Source: Prevotella sp.
Lineage (GTDB): Bacteria; Bacteroidota; Bacteroidia; Bacteroidales; Bacteroidaceae
Direction of reading: 5' to 3'
Assembly (NCBI GenBank): GCA_017619755.1
Contig: JAFZRU010000035.1
Coordinates: forward strand, 32,785-96,784
DNA length: 64,000 bases
Position numbers and translations under genes: made by a program. The notes beneath the pieces are model-generated. The model made no database searches. It saw nothing but the letters and a program-made list of their open reading frames with translations, and was not told the origin of the DNA. This document shows, piece after piece, positions 8,744 to 16,862 of this stretch; position 1 is the first letter of the stretch, and each line of letters begins with the position of its first letter.

Positions 8744-8955
8744 GATGGGCCTTTCGATGGGCCTATGAATCAACATACACCGAGTCTCACGACCCAGTGC
8801 ATGCCTATAACTTACTATAATTAATTAACTCAAAGATGTCGACTCTCTCGAGGGGACTTAACCTCACAAATGTGAGGTTTAGCGAAAATTATTATTGTCT
8901 TTGTCTAAATCGCTTGCCGTTTTGAGGGTTGATATTACAATCAATTTCAAAATGC
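8715..8955 (-). ncRNA. Candidate structured non-coding RNA (about 215-240 nt)
   Basis: Predicted from a near-consensus promoter (8960-8991 minus) with no gene downstream. Along the minus strand the transcript would contain a 9-bp stem AACCTCACA/TGTGAGGTT (8879-8860). It would also contain a GTGA-capped hairpin with nine pairs, CACTGGGTC-GTGA-GACTCGGTG (about 8801-8780), extendable by three more pairs. The GGATGCA/TGCATCC stem shared with the dnaA terminator comes last. A GNRA tetraloop on a G-U containing stem is typical of a real RNA. I do not recognise an Rfam family. The 3' end is uncertain, as no T-tract directly follows the last stem on this strand. Alternatives: a long untranslated leader of a very small peptide, or an antisense RNA to the dnaA 3' end. 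Confidence 0.45.
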
Positions 8956-8959
8956 TATG

Positions 8960-8991
8960 CAAAGTTACATTTTTTTTCCCACTTTGACAAA
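8960..8991 (-). promoter_or_regulatory. Near-consensus orphan promoter on the minus strand
   Basis: TTTG (8991-8988), 20 nt, TAACTTTG followed by C (8967-8960). Both boxes and the spacing match the Bacteroidetes consensus, as well as or better than most promoters of known genes here. No annotated gene lies downstream on this strand for thousands of bases. Confidence 0.7.
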
Positions 8992-9068
8992 ATATCTATC
9001 ACTTTACTTGCCAAATAAATGTTTTTTAACATTCGTGTGCGTACACAAATTTATTATATGCTTTTTTT

Positions 9069-9674
9069 CTATGTTTTTTTGTGATTTTCATCCTCTTTCA
9101 TCATCAAACGCCATTTCCTGTAGCCAAAAATGGCAATGAGGGTGTAGAGGCCATATAAGCTCGCCTTGAAGGGGATGTCCTTGTAAAAATACAACGCACA
9201 AGTCACCACATCGACGCCAATCCAGATGAGCCATTGTTCCAAATATTTCCTTGCAAGCGCCCAGATACCAACAAAACTCAACGCCGTGGTGAAACTATCG
9301 GCAACAGGAACGCGTGAATCGGTTTGGGTGACAAGCAACCACCATATTCCACCCCAAAGGGCAAGTGTGGCGATTATCCAAGGCAAAATGAGGCTCGACT
9401 TGAAATGAGTGATAGGGAGTTCTGAGTGACCGGTTTTACCTCCTTTTGTGTATTTCCAGGTGATGAAGCCGTAAATGGTCATGCTGATGTAATAGAACTC
9501 CATTCCACAATCAGCGTAGAGGCCATGGTTGTAGTAAAGCACGATGTCCAAAGCTTGCATCAGAAAGCCCACGATCCACAGCCAGATGTTTGCCTTGTAT
9601 TCCAAGAGGATGTAGGCAAGCCCCAGCAGCGTGGTGGTGATGTCAAGCCAGTGGTCGATGATGAAGGAGTTCAT
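9069..9674 (-). CDS. pnuT: PnuC-family vitamin transporter, probably thiamin-specific (PnuT)
   Basis: 201 aa integral membrane protein with about seven hydrophobic segments, the size and pattern of PnuC transporters. The N-terminal LLGLAYILLEYKANIWLW and C-terminal WLIWIGVDVVTCALYFYKDIPFKA match the family's conserved WxxW/N-type transport motifs. PnuC proteins carry nicotinamide riboside, riboflavin or thiamin by facilitated diffusion with metabolic trapping. Here the gene follows a TPP-riboswitch-controlled TonB receptor by 7 nt, so thiamin is the likely substrate (inference from context; the pairing is known in Bacteroidetes). The thiamin pyrophosphokinase gene that usually completes this operon and would trap the substrate is absent downstream. 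Confidence 0.85.
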   Translation of the reverse strand: MNSFIIDHWLDITTTLLGLAYILLEYKANIWLWIVGFLMQALDIVLYYNHGLYADCGMEFYYISMTIYGFITWKYTKGGKTGHSELPITHFKSSLILPWIIATLALWGGIWWLLVTQTDSRVPVADSFTTALSFVGIWALARKYLEQWLIWIGVDVVTCALYFYKDIPFKASLYGLYTLIAIFGYRKWRLMMKEDENHKKT

Positions 9675-9681
9675 GGTGGAT

Positions 9682-12060
9682 TCAGAATTTCAATGTGATG
9701 TTGCACATCGCCGTGAAGCCGGCCATGGGAATGTAACCAATTTGATAGTAGCGGTTGTCGTTGCTGTGGCCATAACTCTCGCAGATGGCGGAATACACCC
9801 ATCCACTGCCTGCATAACGACGTCCGAAGATGTTGTTGAGGTTCATTCCCACTTTCACTTCCTTCATGCCCAAGGCCTTGGTCACCTTGAAGGTTCGGTT
9901 GATGGAGAAATTGGAGGTGCTATAGCAGGGCAGCGAACGCTCGCTGTTCTCTGTGTTGTCGAGATATTGGCGGCTCACGAAGTTGGTGTGCCATGTGGCT
10001 TGCCACCCTTTGTGTTGGATGTGAATGAGGCCGTTGAGGATGGTGGAGGGAGAGAAAGCGAGCGTGGAGTTGTTGTAATGGATGATGCGTTCGCCATTGT
10101 CCCAGTCTTCCACCACCTCGTCGAAATCTTTGATGGTATTCTTGCTAAATGCGGCATTGCCACCCACCGTCAGCCAGGAAAACGGCGACCACGAGACTTC
10201 CAACTCCACGCCGGCACGGTAGGAATCCTTGACGTTGGTCGTCAGGGCCTCGCCAATGTCGCTCACCGCACCTGTCCGCACAAACTGGTCGGTGTAGTCC
10301 ATATAGTAGAAATTCACACCGGCACGAAAGGAATTCCCAATGAAGTTGTACCCTAATTCGTAGTCTAAGAGTTTCTCCGCACGGGGGAAGGGGTAGCTGC
10401 CGTTGTCGGTGAAGTTGTTGCGCTCTGGCTCGCGGTGGCTTGTGGCTATCGAGGCGTAAAGGTGATGACGCTCCGTCTTGTAACTCAGGCCGCCTTTGAG
10501 ATTAGCGAAGTCATACTGTTGGTCGATGTCTATACGTTGGTTGGTGTAGCTCCCGTCGTCGTTGGCATAAAACTTGTCGTTGATGCCGTCAGTCTGGTAA
10601 TTGACGTGGCGATATTGCACATCGCCGAAGACACTGAGGTGGGGGAGGATGATCCAAGCTCCCTTCACGTAGCCGCTGTAGTCATCTTTGTTCGCATCGG
10701 AGTCGTAATACTTGTAATCGCTATTGTTCAGTATCATTTTCGACAGTTCGCTGTTGCTACAATAGGTCAGGTAACCGAAATGGTTGGCATCAAACTGCTG
10801 CAGCGACATGCCTCCGGCAATATCCCAACGCTCGTCTTTATAGTTGGCGTTCCACACGATGCCGTAGGTGTCCTGGCTCAAGCCTTTCTTTCGGATGAAG
10901 TCGGAACGTTTCACCTTCTCGCCTTGGCTGTTGGTGAAGGTGGCAAGTCCAAACTTGCTCAACTTGTTGTTTGGCCGAAACTCGTTATAGTAGCCATATC
11001 CGTGGGTATAGTGTAAAGAGGCACTGGCTTTCCAATGCTCGGAGATGTCCCACGAGGCGGAGGCGATGTTGTGGCTCTGCCAGAAATTGTCAGTGGCCTT
11101 CTTCCAAAGGCTGCCGTCAGACATGGTGTAACGCTGCGTCAGGTAATTGCCTTTGGCATCTTGGGCGAAGTTGCCGGAGGCGTCGTAGGCAAGTGTCTCA
11201 TAGAGAGTGTTGTATCGTCCAAGGCCGACCTCGTAAAGGTCTTTGTAGGAGTGGATGCCTGTATGGGAGCCGTAGGTGCCGTCCATCAGCGAGAGGTCGT
11301 TGTCGCCAGCTGTCACGCCGTTCCATGCCTGCCCAGTCTTCTCGAAGTTGCCGAAATTCTTGTAACTTACTTGAAAGCGTGGGCCAAGGTAACGTAGGCC
11401 GCCGTAGTAGCTGCCAGAGCGACCGGAGGTTCCGTGGAGATAGCCATCGGTGTTGGTCTCGTGATAAGCCCCATCGAGCACCAGATGGTCCCACAGCAGA
11501 CCGGAGGAGAAGGAGCCACCCACGTTAAAGGTGTTGTAGGAGCCGTAGGAACCACTTATTTCCGCGTAGGGAGTGGGCGATGCCGCCTTGGAGAGCAAGG
11601 AGATGGTGCCGCCGAACGCGCCGTCGCCATTGGTCGATGAGCCAACACCACGTTGGATTTGCACACTGCCCAAGAGAGATGAGTAACTGTTCATGTTGGC
11701 CCAGAACACGCATTGGTCTTCGGGGGAGTTGAGTGGCACACCGTCGAGTGTTACGTTGATGCGGGAGTCACCGGAACCGCGAATGCGCATGTAGACAGTG
11801 CCGGTGCCAAGGCCGTTCTCGCTCCAAGAAAGCACGCCGGGGGTCTGTGAGAAGAGGAAGGGCAGTTCCTTGCCGGTCTTGGAAAATTCCTGCAAATCGG
11901 CTTTGTCTATCTTCGTGATGGCATACGGCGCATTTTGCTGGGCTTGCACGCCTTTCACCACCACTTCCTGCAACTGCTCCATACGAAGCGAGTCAACGGA
12001 CTGTGCGCTGACGCCTGCTGCAAGAGGCAGCAAGATACATGTGATAATTGTTCTTTTCAT
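9682..12060 (-). CDS. TonB-dependent outer membrane receptor, thiamin uptake
   Basis: 792 aa. Signal peptide 1-19, a TonB-box-like EVVVKG segment near residue 32, a plug domain at about 45-155 (DLQEFSKTGKELPFLFSQTPGV, RIRGSGDSRINVTLDGVPLN, GAFGGTI), then a 22-strand-type barrel rich in alternating aromatics. It ends in an aromatic residue (MCNITLKF), as needed for barrel assembly. It lacks the N-terminal carboxypeptidase-like domain of SusC-type receptors, consistent with a small-molecule substrate. The TPP riboswitch in its leader and the adjacent PnuC protein point to thiamin or its phosphates. Energy would come from a TonB-ExbB-ExbD complex; an exbB/exbD set is at 60260-62661. Confidence 0.93.
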   Translation of the reverse strand: MKRTIITCILLPLAAGVSAQSVDSLRMEQLQEVVVKGVQAQQNAPYAITKIDKADLQEFSKTGKELPFLFSQTPGVLSWSENGLGTGTVYMRIRGSGDSRINVTLDGVPLNSPEDQCVFWANMNSYSSLLGSVQIQRGVGSSTNGDGAFGGTISLLSKAASPTPYAEISGSYGSYNTFNVGGSFSSGLLWDHLVLDGAYHETNTDGYLHGTSGRSGSYYGGLRYLGPRFQVSYKNFGNFEKTGQAWNGVTAGDNDLSLMDGTYGSHTGIHSYKDLYEVGLGRYNTLYETLAYDASGNFAQDAKGNYLTQRYTMSDGSLWKKATDNFWQSHNIASASWDISEHWKASASLHYTHGYGYYNEFRPNNKLSKFGLATFTNSQGEKVKRSDFIRKKGLSQDTYGIVWNANYKDERWDIAGGMSLQQFDANHFGYLTYCSNSELSKMILNNSDYKYYDSDANKDDYSGYVKGAWIILPHLSVFGDVQYRHVNYQTDGINDKFYANDDGSYTNQRIDIDQQYDFANLKGGLSYKTERHHLYASIATSHREPERNNFTDNGSYPFPRAEKLLDYELGYNFIGNSFRAGVNFYYMDYTDQFVRTGAVSDIGEALTTNVKDSYRAGVELEVSWSPFSWLTVGGNAAFSKNTIKDFDEVVEDWDNGERIIHYNNSTLAFSPSTILNGLIHIQHKGWQATWHTNFVSRQYLDNTENSERSLPCYSTSNFSINRTFKVTKALGMKEVKVGMNLNNIFGRRYAGSGWVYSAICESYGHSNDNRYYQIGYIPMAGFTAMCNITLKF

Positions 12061-12066
12061 TTCTTA

Positions 12067-12088
12067 CCTTATTAAAAATACAATAAGG
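12067..12088 (-). promoter_or_regulatory. Hairpin over the translation start of the thiamin receptor gene
   Basis: CCTTATT, 8-nt loop, AATAAGG, ending 6 nt before the ATG at 12060 and starting about 15 nt after the TPP aptamer. Its position suggests it is the expression platform that blocks translation initiation when TPP is bound. Confidence 0.55.
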
Positions 12089-12102
12089 GGGTGGAGAGTG
12101 TA

Positions 12103-12175
12103 TTTTCCCTACGCCGGCATTACCCGGATCAGGTCAGAGGGTCTGATCTCAGCCCGAAACATCGGGCACCCCTTA
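12103..12175 (-). promoter_or_regulatory. TPP (thiamin pyrophosphate) riboswitch
   Basis: The minus strand carries the full THI-box: AGGGGTGCCC, then GGGCTGAGATCAGACCC, then CTGATCCGGGTAATGCCG and GCGTAGGGAA. These are the conserved pyrimidine-sensor (CTGAGA) and pyrophosphate-sensor helices of the aptamer. It lies in the leader of the TonB receptor gene, which it should switch off when TPP is plentiful. Confidence 0.97.
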
Positions 12176-12198
12176 ACTTGCTCCTTGCAAGTCGGATG

Positions 12199-12229
12199 CA
12201 AAGGTAGTGATTATTTTGAGACTGGCAAA
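12199..12229 (-). promoter_or_regulatory. Promoter of the thiamin uptake operon
   Basis: TTTG (12229-12226), 19 nt, TACCTTTG (12206-12199): a full consensus match. Transcription would start near 12192, giving a leader of about 130 nt that contains the riboswitch. Confidence 0.8.
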
Positions 12230-12244
12230 GCCTTTCAAGAATTT

Positions 12245-12313
12245 TTATAGTGTCTATAGTCTCTATAGATGCTATAGTCACTATAGATGCTATAGTTACT
12301 ATAGCCACTATTA
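12245..12313. repeat. CTATAGNNN tandem array, locus A
   Basis: Six copies of the palindrome CTATAG spaced exactly 9 bp apart (starts 12254, 12263, 12272, 12281, 12290, 12299), flanked by degenerate units TTATAG (12245) and CTATTA (12308). The three spacer bases vary (TCT, ATG, TCA, ATG, TTA, CCA), so the hexamer and the period are conserved rather than the whole unit. A related array is at 36938-36986. Confidence 0.85.
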
Positions 12314-12317
12314 TAAA

Positions 12318-12347
12318 AAGCCGGCACCGAATACTCGGTGCCGGCTT
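12318..12347 (-). terminator. Terminator of the 1153-aa secreted protein gene
   Basis: Perfect 13-bp stem AAGCCGGCACCGA/TCGGTGCCGGCTT with a 4-nt loop, followed on the minus strand by a T-rich run (TTTTTATAAT). It lies 21 nt after the stop codon at 12369. Confidence 0.85.
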
Positions 12348-12368
12348 GGCTATAAGGGGGGATTGGGA

Positions 12369-15300
12369 TTATTTGAAAATCTTTATAGCCTTCTTAGTGC
12401 CGTCGGAGTAGGTCACCTCCATGATGTTCACACCTTGTTGGGCCTTGTTCAAGCGGCGGCCACCAAGGTCGTAGAAGGTCACACCAACTACCTTGCCGTT
12501 ATTGCCGTCCACCTCGCTGATGCTGGTGTTCACGCTGACAGGGACGGAGTTGGCGTTGAGAACCTCGCCGGTGGATTGGTCAATCAGCAGACCCACAACA
12601 CGGAGTTTGCTATTGTCCTGGATGATATTCTCCGCACTGGTGTTCACTGCGTCTGACAGTTTGAAGCTGTAGCTGTGCTTCACCACATCCTCGGCCTTCA
12701 CATTGGCGGGGATGCTGCCTTTCAGGCCACCTATCTCCGAAACGAGAATGGCTACGTCGTTGAACACAAGACCTGGGATGCTGCTCTCAAGAGCTTCGAA
12801 ACCGCCCATCTCACCATAACCGCCACCGGCATAGTAGTTGGACTGGTTCCAGTCACTGCCCTCACCTGTGAGACCGTCGGACACCAGTACGTACTCAATG
12901 GCATACTTGCCTTCGGTGATGTCAAACGGGAAGGATACCTCGGCGTTCACATCAACATTTTCTCCATCCTCACTGAGAACTGCGGTGAAATCAATGGTTG
13001 CATAGGCGAATTGCGTGGCACGTGCCTGCAAGTCGGACACTACGCCGAAGTCATCGTTACCTGTTCCGTAATACGGGTCAACCTCTATCTTGCGGTCAAT
13101 CCATGCGTCGGGGAAGCCTGTGACAACGTTGGGGAAGAAACTGGAGCCCATGATTTCCATCGGGTCGCCATTATGATAGCTGATGCGCACGAAATCATTG
13201 GGATAGAGTTCGGCAAGCTTCTCCAAGGCCACCAAGCCACGTGTACACCAACCGCACCAAGTGCCGGTGTATTCCTCAATGAGGGTCTTGTGAGTGGGCA
13301 CCCAATTCATCACGTTCACCGGGATGGTGGTGCTGGCTGATGCGTCTTCGTTGTCTGCACCATTCACCTTCGACACTTTCACGTTCAGCTCATAAGAGCC
13401 TATTTCTGCAATGGCGGGAAGGTTGATGGTAGTGACGAATGCCTTGCCAAAGAAGCCCTCCACAGGCTCAGCAAGGTCAATGTGCTGCGTACCATTCTGA
13501 CTGGCCACGGTATATTCCACATCGATGGACTGGGCACCATTGGCGCCATGGTTGGTGAGGTCGAGTTGGATGTCGAATGGAGCATTGGCCAGCACGTATG
13601 CCTCTTCTCCTTCTGAGGTAGCCACGGCGTTGGCTTTCACCTTGCTGCCGCCCAAGGTGACTTGGATGGCGGCGTTCACCCCGAACAGGTCGGACAGGTT
13701 GAGCCATTTCATGAAGCCGGCACTGGTGTGCAGGTAGAAGCCTTCGTCGCTCTTCTCCTCAATGATGGCGATGGGGCTCAGGTTGTCCTCGAACGAGGTA
13801 TCATCGATGGTGAAGGTGTAGCCCACATAGACACCTTCCTCTGGGATGATGTAGGGCTTGTCCAACTTCACGTTGATGAAGCCAGCCTCATCGGGGGTAA
13901 CGCTTACGCTGGCCAAATCGGGAACGTTCTTGCCATCCTCAATGCGCAGTTGGCTGGAAATCCAAGCAGAGATGCCGCTGACACCCCTCACTTCCATCAT
14001 CGGGATGGTGATGCTCTCAATGTAAGTGCCTACCAAAGCGGGGTCGGAGAGTTTCATAGCCACATCATAGGTCTCGGGGCGTAACTCGCCGAAAACATAG
14101 ACATCCTCATCACCAGTGAAGAAGCCGTAAGAAATGCTGGAACCCACGTCGCTTGGATCGATGTCGGGATAAGCGGGGGTGGCAGCGGCTGGCTGCACCT
14201 CGGAGCCAAGGCCTTCCATCTCATACCAAACGATTTCCGAGCGGCGCTCCTCACCGGCACCACGATAAATGGCTTGTACGCCGTAGGCTTCGGCACCAAC
14301 GCAATAATAATAAGTGTAGTGGGTGGTGCCCAAGGCCATGATGTCCCAATTATCGGAGAAGTCGTAGGGAATCTCCGTCATATCCTCGTCGAGGTAGATA
14401 TAGTCGTCTGCACTGAGCGTCAACTCTTTCTCCTCACCGTTCACACGGGTGTAAAATACGTATGACAATTTCTCCGGAAGAATGTATTCACCATTGGCAT
14501 CACTACAGGGGAGTTCGAATTGTAAGGTACCCCATCCGTAACCGTAAAGGTAGTAATCAACGTCAGGTTCCTCTACATAGAAATCAGTGGGGGTGGCGGG
14601 GGTGGCGGCCACTTCCACGAAGGGCTTGAGGGTTGCCTTGTCATAAGCGGCAGAATAGTAAACATCGGTGGTGCCGGCGTTAATCAAGAAGGTGGTGCTG
14701 TTGCTCAGCGTCTTCGTCTCCGGGTCGTAATCGAACACGATGTCGCCCTCAGCCAAGCTGTATTCGGTGTACCATTCCTCATACCAGTCATCCCACACCT
14801 CCTCTGCGGTGGCGGAGACAAGATATTGATGGAAATTGGTGTTGTAGTCGGGGCCCATGTACTGGCCGCTCTTGAAGATGGCCTTGTCGCCCTCAATGGT
14901 ACCCTTCACCCATCCTTCGGGCATGCCGCTGTAGATGCCCTGAATGTAGATGTCGTTGCCGTCGAAGCCCACATTGGCCAAGCCACCGCTGTATCCTTTG
15001 GCGGACACAGAGTATTGGGTGGTTTCCATACCTTCAGGTGCTACCACCGGCTCGTCTGTCAATGGCTTGAAATAGATGTCCCAGTCGCCATAACCGGCCC
15101 ACTCTCCATCACCGTAAACCAAGCCGATGATACTATAGCCATTGGAAAGGTCGGACATCAGCGGACAGCTGATGGTGTTGGTTGTGGCGTTGTAGTTCAG
15201 GGTGACGGAATGGCTGCCTTTAGCCGACGCAAACCATTGTTCCTCTGCGTCGTATGTCAGCAGGTCGGCAAATAACTCATCTCCATCAAGGACATATACT

Positions 15301-15830
15301 TTCTGGGGGAAGTCGATGGTGATTTTCGAACCATTGATCGTGCCTTTCACCCACGTGCCAAGACCTGCTTGTGAAATAATGTCCTTGATATACACCTCGT
15401 TGTTGGGGCCGAACACCACCGTGCCAACCATGTTGTCAAAGGTTGTGCTCGTAACATATATGAAATAAACATAGTAGGCAGAACCTTCACGCACGCAATT
15501 GATCAATGTGCCTTCAGGCGTCTTGGTAATCATTTCAAAGTCATTACCAAGAACACGTGCAGGCTTCAGTTGCACGTCTTTGCTGTCAAGACTTTGCTTG
15601 GTGAGCTTGGATTGGTTTTTCTTCATGCTGAAGGCCATGCGTGTGGATTTCAGGCGTTCAGCATCAATTTGTTTTTGTTGCGAGGCCTTCGGGGGCTGGC
15701 TCTTGATGACCTTCCCATTGGCAGCCTTGGGTGCGGGAAGGTCTTTGGAGAGCGGCCTCAGAGGACGCTGCGCCAAACTGGTGGCAGACACCATGAGGGC
15801 TGCCAGGGCAAAAAGCGTAAACTTTTTCAT
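12369..15830 (-). CDS. Large secreted protein with thioredoxin-like CxxC domain and T9SS-type C-terminus
   Basis: 1153 aa. Signal peptide 1-20. Residues 20-95 are basic and low in complexity. Several beta-rich repeats follow: segments such as VYIKDIISQAGLGTWVKGTI and IYIQGIYSGMPEGWVKGTI are internal duplicates, about 140 residues apart. Near 850-960 is an Omp28/thioredoxin-like module, LIEEYTGTWCGWCTRG with C859 and C862, followed by FVRISYHNGDP. The final 75 residues end in VTFYDLGGRRLNKAQQGVNIM..., a type A T9SS sorting domain that would send the protein across the outer membrane. Function unknown; a redox or adhesion role is only a guess from the CxxC motif. It lies 88 nt downstream of another T9SS-tailed gene and may be co-transcribed with it. 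Confidence 0.85.
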   Translation of the reverse strand: MKKFTLFALAALMVSATSLAQRPLRPLSKDLPAPKAANGKVIKSQPPKASQQKQIDAERLKSTRMAFSMKKNQSKLTKQSLDSKDVQLKPARVLGNDFEMITKTPEGTLINCVREGSAYYVYFIYVTSTTFDNMVGTVVFGPNNEVYIKDIISQAGLGTWVKGTINGSKITIDFPQKVYVLDGDELFADLLTYDAEEQWFASAKGSHSVTLNYNATTNTISCPLMSDLSNGYSIIGLVYGDGEWAGYGDWDIYFKPLTDEPVVAPEGMETTQYSVSAKGYSGGLANVGFDGNDIYIQGIYSGMPEGWVKGTIEGDKAIFKSGQYMGPDYNTNFHQYLVSATAEEVWDDWYEEWYTEYSLAEGDIVFDYDPETKTLSNSTTFLINAGTTDVYYSAAYDKATLKPFVEVAATPATPTDFYVEEPDVDYYLYGYGWGTLQFELPCSDANGEYILPEKLSYVFYTRVNGEEKELTLSADDYIYLDEDMTEIPYDFSDNWDIMALGTTHYTYYYCVGAEAYGVQAIYRGAGEERRSEIVWYEMEGLGSEVQPAAATPAYPDIDPSDVGSSISYGFFTGDEDVYVFGELRPETYDVAMKLSDPALVGTYIESITIPMMEVRGVSGISAWISSQLRIEDGKNVPDLASVSVTPDEAGFINVKLDKPYIIPEEGVYVGYTFTIDDTSFEDNLSPIAIIEEKSDEGFYLHTSAGFMKWLNLSDLFGVNAAIQVTLGGSKVKANAVATSEGEEAYVLANAPFDIQLDLTNHGANGAQSIDVEYTVASQNGTQHIDLAEPVEGFFGKAFVTTINLPAIAEIGSYELNVKVSKVNGADNEDASASTTIPVNVMNWVPTHKTLIEEYTGTWCGWCTRGLVALEKLAELYPNDFVRISYHNGDPMEIMGSSFFPNVVTGFPDAWIDRKIEVDPYYGTGNDDFGVVSDLQARATQFAYATIDFTAVLSEDGENVDVNAEVSFPFDITEGKYAIEYVLVSDGLTGEGSDWNQSNYYAGGGYGEMGGFEALESSIPGLVFNDVAILVSEIGGLKGSIPANVKAEDVVKHSYSFKLSDAVNTSAENIIQDNSKLRVVGLLIDQSTGEVLNANSVPVSVNTSISEVDGNNGKVVGVTFYDLGGRRLNKAQQGVNIMEVTYSDGTKKAIKIFK

Positions 15831-15918
15831 AGGTTTGGTTTTTGATGAATATTAGTGTGTCTCCTTGTGGGAGACGGCACGTGAATGAATAAAAATTTGA
15901 AAATCAAGATTGTAAGGC

Positions 15919-16569
15919 TCAGAATTGTTGCTTCTGGGTCTTCACCGCACCATTGACGTAGGTAATGCGTGAGACATAGATTCCATGCGACGGATGCGAG
16001 ATGCGACGACCGTCGAGGGTGAAGTACTCAACGGTGGAAATGGCAGCCGAAACATCGGTATGGTGGATGTGCGATGGGTCATAGACGAAATTAAGCGTCA
16101 CCTTTGGGCCGCGAGTGTCAAGCGATGGCTTCTTTGTCACCGGATTGATCTTGTATTTGAGCAATTGAAATTCTGCCACAGCAGTACCATCGGAAATGGG
16201 AAGCCACTCTGTCAGCATGTTGCGCTTCTCATTGCCTTTCATTGTGCCAGTTTCAGATGTCCAACTGCCTGTTGTCTCGCGCATCACGCAGTTGGTGGGG
16301 AAACAAGTTTGAAAGGCACCATTGGGCAATGCGGTGATGGAATATTCAGTGCCGCAGGTCACTTCCTCGGAGGTCTTGTTTTCCACAGACAAGCCGGAGG
16401 GAATTTGCACGTCACCATAACCCAAGTCTTCAATAGTGGTCAGTTGGAGGACGGTGCCATCAACCACCACATTGCCTTGACTATCCACGAACTGCAAGGG
16501 GAAGTCTTGAGCGTGAAGTGTTGGAACACCCATCAGCATGGGGATGATAAAAGTAAACAATTTCTTCAT
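15919..16569 (-). CDS. Secreted protein of unknown function with T9SS-type C-terminal domain
   Basis: 216 aa. Signal peptide 1-20 (MKKLFTFIIPMLMGVPTLHA). The middle (about 21-165) is beta-rich with three cysteines (in VTCGTE, QTCFPTNC) and no domain I recognise. The tail VEYFTLDGRRISHPSHGIYVSR... has the form of a T9SS type A sorting domain, as in the larger neighbour downstream. It ends on a charged/aromatic QKQQF rather than the more usual basic KIF-type end, so sorting efficiency is uncertain. A -7 box lies about 90 nt upstream. Its product and the 1153-aa protein may form a surface pair. Confidence 0.75.
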   Translation of the reverse strand: MKKLFTFIIPMLMGVPTLHAQDFPLQFVDSQGNVVVDGTVLQLTTIEDLGYGDVQIPSGLSVENKTSEEVTCGTEYSITALPNGAFQTCFPTNCVMRETTGSWTSETGTMKGNEKRNMLTEWLPISDGTAVAEFQLLKYKINPVTKKPSLDTRGPKVTLNFVYDPSHIHHTDVSAAISTVEYFTLDGRRISHPSHGIYVSRITYVNGAVKTQKQQF

Positions 16570-16659
16570 ATAAGATTTTTTTTGTGAAAGTTAGAATGTA
16601 TGGAATCGGCCAGGTGGAACGTGTCCTCCTGTTGGTGTTATTTTGTCATTTCCAACGTG

Positions 16660-16667
16660 CAAAATTA
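16660..16667 (-). promoter_or_regulatory. -7 element for the T9SS protein pair
   Basis: TAATTTTG on the minus strand (16667-16660), with CTTG 20 nt upstream as an imperfect -33 element. It gives a leader of about 85 nt before the ATG at 16569. Confidence 0.6.
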
Positions 16668-16759
16668 GCACAAATGCATCAATTTGCCAAGTGAATGCTT
16701 CGTTTTTTTCATTTTTCTCTCATTTTTATACCATTTCTTTTCTTCTTCCTCAACTATTT

Positions 16760-16788
16760 CCCCCGGCTTCCCAAAGGGGAGCCGGGGG
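16760..16788. terminator. GC-rich hairpin after the cellobiose phosphorylase gene
   Basis: CCCCCGGCTTCCC/GGGGAGCCGGGGG with a 3-nt loop, about 75 nt after the phosphorylase stop codon at 16863. There is no T-tract on either side, so it may act as an mRNA 3'-end stabiliser or a Rho-independent terminator of unusual form. Confidence 0.45.
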
Positions 16789-16862
16789 ATGAATGTGTTC
16801 AGAAAAAGATGGCGAGAGATTTTCCCTGATGAGTCAATCCCCATTTATGAACTGAAGATTGT

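Larger units (their letters stand above)
8692..9068. other. Gene-free region after dnaA with orphan minus-strand promoter
   Basis: 377 bases with no coding ORF of note. It holds the dnaA terminator, a 12-bp tandem repeat (8741-8764), and a strong minus-strand promoter whose transcript would run away from pnuC toward dnaA through several stable stem-loops. Only tiny ORFs (10 and 22 codons) exist on that transcript. See the ncRNA candidate. Confidence 0.6.

Noticed and set aside
12245-12313. CTATAG array as a CRISPR or attachment site
   Set aside because: Spacers are only 3 nt and no integrase or cas gene is near.
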